A stretch of DNA of 6,789 bases, taken from DATKXO01 sp035528995 (GTDB taxonomy: Bacteria; Planctomycetota; Phycisphaerae; UBA1845). The position numbers and the translations under genes were made by a program. Below the pieces are notes generated by a model that saw only the letters and a list, made by a program, of their open reading frames with translations, made no database searches and was not told the origin of the DNA. Positions 6,300-6,789 of this stretch are shown here, in pieces. The first letter of the stretch is position 1. Each line of letters starts with the position of its first letter. The stretch lies in NCBI GenBank assembly GCA_035528995.1, contig DATKXO010000433.1, positions 1-6,789 on the forward strand. The letters run 5' to 3'.

Positions 6300-6321
6300 C
6301 GGCCGACGCTCCCGTCGGCCG
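6300..6321 (+). repeat. Perfect 9-bp GC hairpin, related to the stem at 6103-6124
   Basis: CGGCCGACG (6300-6308) and CGTCGGCCG (6313-6321) form a perfect 9-bp stem with a 4-base loop (CTCC). The arms contain the same CGTCGGCC/GGCCGACG words as the hairpin at 6103-6124, in swapped order, as expected for an inverted copy. No T-run follows on either strand. Confidence 0.55.
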
Positions 6322-6324
6322 ATC

Positions 6325-6343
6325 AGAGCCGGAAGCGTAAGCG
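6325..6343 (+). repeat. Dispersed repeat (AGAGCCGGAAGCGTAAGCG)
   Basis: The 19 bases resemble GCCGGAAGCGTAAGCG-type elements I recall from planctomycete intergenic regions. Only one copy is visible here, so the call rests on recall. It is followed by the second copy of the 14-bp word GAACCGCGCCCGTC at 6356-6369. Confidence 0.35.
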
Positions 6344-6355
6344 CCCGGTCAAACG

Positions 6356-6369
6356 GAACCGCGCCCGTC
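6356..6369 (+). repeat. 14-bp direct repeat, copy 2
   Basis: GAACCGCGCCCGTC is an exact match to 6042-6055. It lies 33 bases past the stop of the small minus-strand ORF. The flanks differ apart from a few bases, so it is probably part of a degraded dispersed element. Close by, 6383-6392 is the palindrome GGGGCGCCCC, which has no loop and no T-run and so is not a convincing terminator. Confidence 0.5.
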
Positions 6370-6401
6370 GGCACTGGGCTGCGGGGCGCCCCACCCTGCC
6401 C

Positions 6402-6641
6402 CTAGCTGGACTTCGCGAGCGCTGCCACGTTGTCAACGATCGCCTTGATCTCATCGTGCAGCGCCACCTTCTGTTCCTGCATCCGCCGGCCTATCAGCTC
6501 ACCGAACTCGACCTTGAAGTGTTCGAATCTTGCCCCCATCCCCTTCTTTTCGTACAGGACCCGCTGGAATTCCTTTTCTCGGTCCTTCTCCGCGTCAATA
6601 TCCTCCACCGCGATTTGCTCGCCCTCAAAGTGTTCGTTCAT
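6402..6641 (-). CDS. Small charged helical protein of unknown function (79 aa)
   Basis: A complete 79-codon ORF, ATG at 6641 to TAG at 6402. The protein is highly charged and looks helical throughout, with possible coiled-coil character (KDREKEFQRVLYEKKG; ELIGRRMQEQKVALHDEIKAIVDNVAALAK). It has no signal peptide, membrane segment or Cys. I do not recognise a family. In favour of a real gene: balanced amino-acid use, little Arg/Pro/Gly excess, and lower GC than the repeats beside it. Against: no clear Shine-Dalgarno before the ATG. An in-frame TGA lies shortly upstream (about 18 bases before the ATG), which rules out a longer form. It may be leaderless or a small cytosolic regulator or partner protein; its true upstream neighbour lies outside the window. 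Confidence 0.6.
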   Translation of the reverse strand: MNEHFEGEQIAVEDIDAEKDREKEFQRVLYEKKGMGARFEHFKVEFGELIGRRMQEQKVALHDEIKAIVDNVAALAKSS

Positions 6642-6687
6642 GACTGAGACTGTAGCGTTTCAGTGCAAGTGAGACACTCGGCGTTTC

Positions 6688-6696
6688 TGATATAGT
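6688..6696 (+). promoter_or_regulatory. Weak candidate extended -10 promoter element
   Basis: TGATATAGT fits the extended -10 form (TG, one base, TATAGT). No recognisable -35 lies 16-18 bases upstream. If used, it would start transcription rightward just before the inverted repeat at 6716-6750, toward a gene outside the window. Confidence 0.25.
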
Positions 6697-6715
6697 GACG
6701 GTTTCTCGGAAGGCC

Positions 6716-6750
6716 TTGAGGGGGCACCGGCTCCGCAGGTTCCCCCTCAA
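6716..6750. repeat. Perfect 9-bp inverted repeat (G-run/C-run hairpin) with alternative pairing partners
   Basis: TTGAGGGGG (6716-6724) pairs perfectly with CCCCCTCAA (6742-6750) around a 17-base loop. Just beyond, CCCCCTC recurs at 6754-6760, then GGGG at 6763-6766 and CCCCTCA at 6774-6780. Several mutually exclusive stems are therefore possible on the plus strand. It could be a leader or attenuator, a terminator of a gene coming from the right, or one end of an unseen structured RNA. The window ends too soon to decide. Confidence 0.5.
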
Positions 6751-6789
6751 ACTCCCCCTCTTGGGGCTTCTTTCCCCTCAGGATGCGGA

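Noticed and set aside
5796..6672. Plus-strand ORFs of 61-182 codons through the repeat tract and the small ORF
   Set aside because: They read through non-coding repeats (VAPVSNR, VILSPAKDL and PERSRS peptides are typical artefacts) or run antisense to the 79-residue ORF.
6733..6746. Minus-strand GGGGGAACCTGCGG resembling the 3' end of 16S rRNA
   Set aside because: The match is limited to the GGGGAACCTGCGG word. The neighbouring conserved bases and the anti-Shine-Dalgarno (GGATCACCTCC) are absent, so it is chance similarity.

Overview
The window is a GC-rich bacterial segment. Three things point to Planctomycetota: secreted proteins with thrombospondin type 3 (TSP3) calcium-binding repeats, an extra divergent EF-G paralogue, and an intergenic tract of short hairpin repeats that, read as protein, give GWKPVP/TGFQPV-like peptides. 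This placement rests on recalled genome features and was not tested by a search.

Layout. The left half (1-3458) is a minus-strand operon of two genes for exported proteins. The upstream gene (942-3458) has a signal peptide, a long Asp-rich TSP3 region (three 36-residue units, then twelve exact 13-residue units) and a C-terminal region with an apparent transglutaminase-like Cys-His-Asp triad. Its stop codon overlaps the Shine-Dalgarno of the next gene, a GTG-started secreted protein of unknown function that runs off the left edge (1-930). A 272-bp divergent intergenic region with a candidate promoter on each strand separates the operon from a plus-strand gene (3731-5773). That gene encodes a full-length EF-G-like translation GTPase whose G domain departs from canonical EF-G in switch I, at the catalytic His after DTPG, and at G4.

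Downstream of the EF-G-like gene (5774-6401) is about 630 bp with no convincing gene. It holds six copies of a 24-bp hairpin repeat, mostly on a 31-bp period and starting one base after the stop codon, followed by several other short repeat families and GC-rich hairpins. A small charged minus-strand ORF (6402-6641) follows. The last 150 bp hold a long G-run/C-run inverted repeat that may belong to a leader or an unseen neighbouring gene.

The secreted pair looks like one functional unit, an envelope or extracellular Ca-binding protein with a partner. The EF-G paralogue is transcribed separately in the opposite direction, and nothing links it functionally to the operon. The least explained items are the TSP3/transglutaminase-like architecture, the altered GTPase motifs, and the clustering of repeat families behind the EF-G-like gene.
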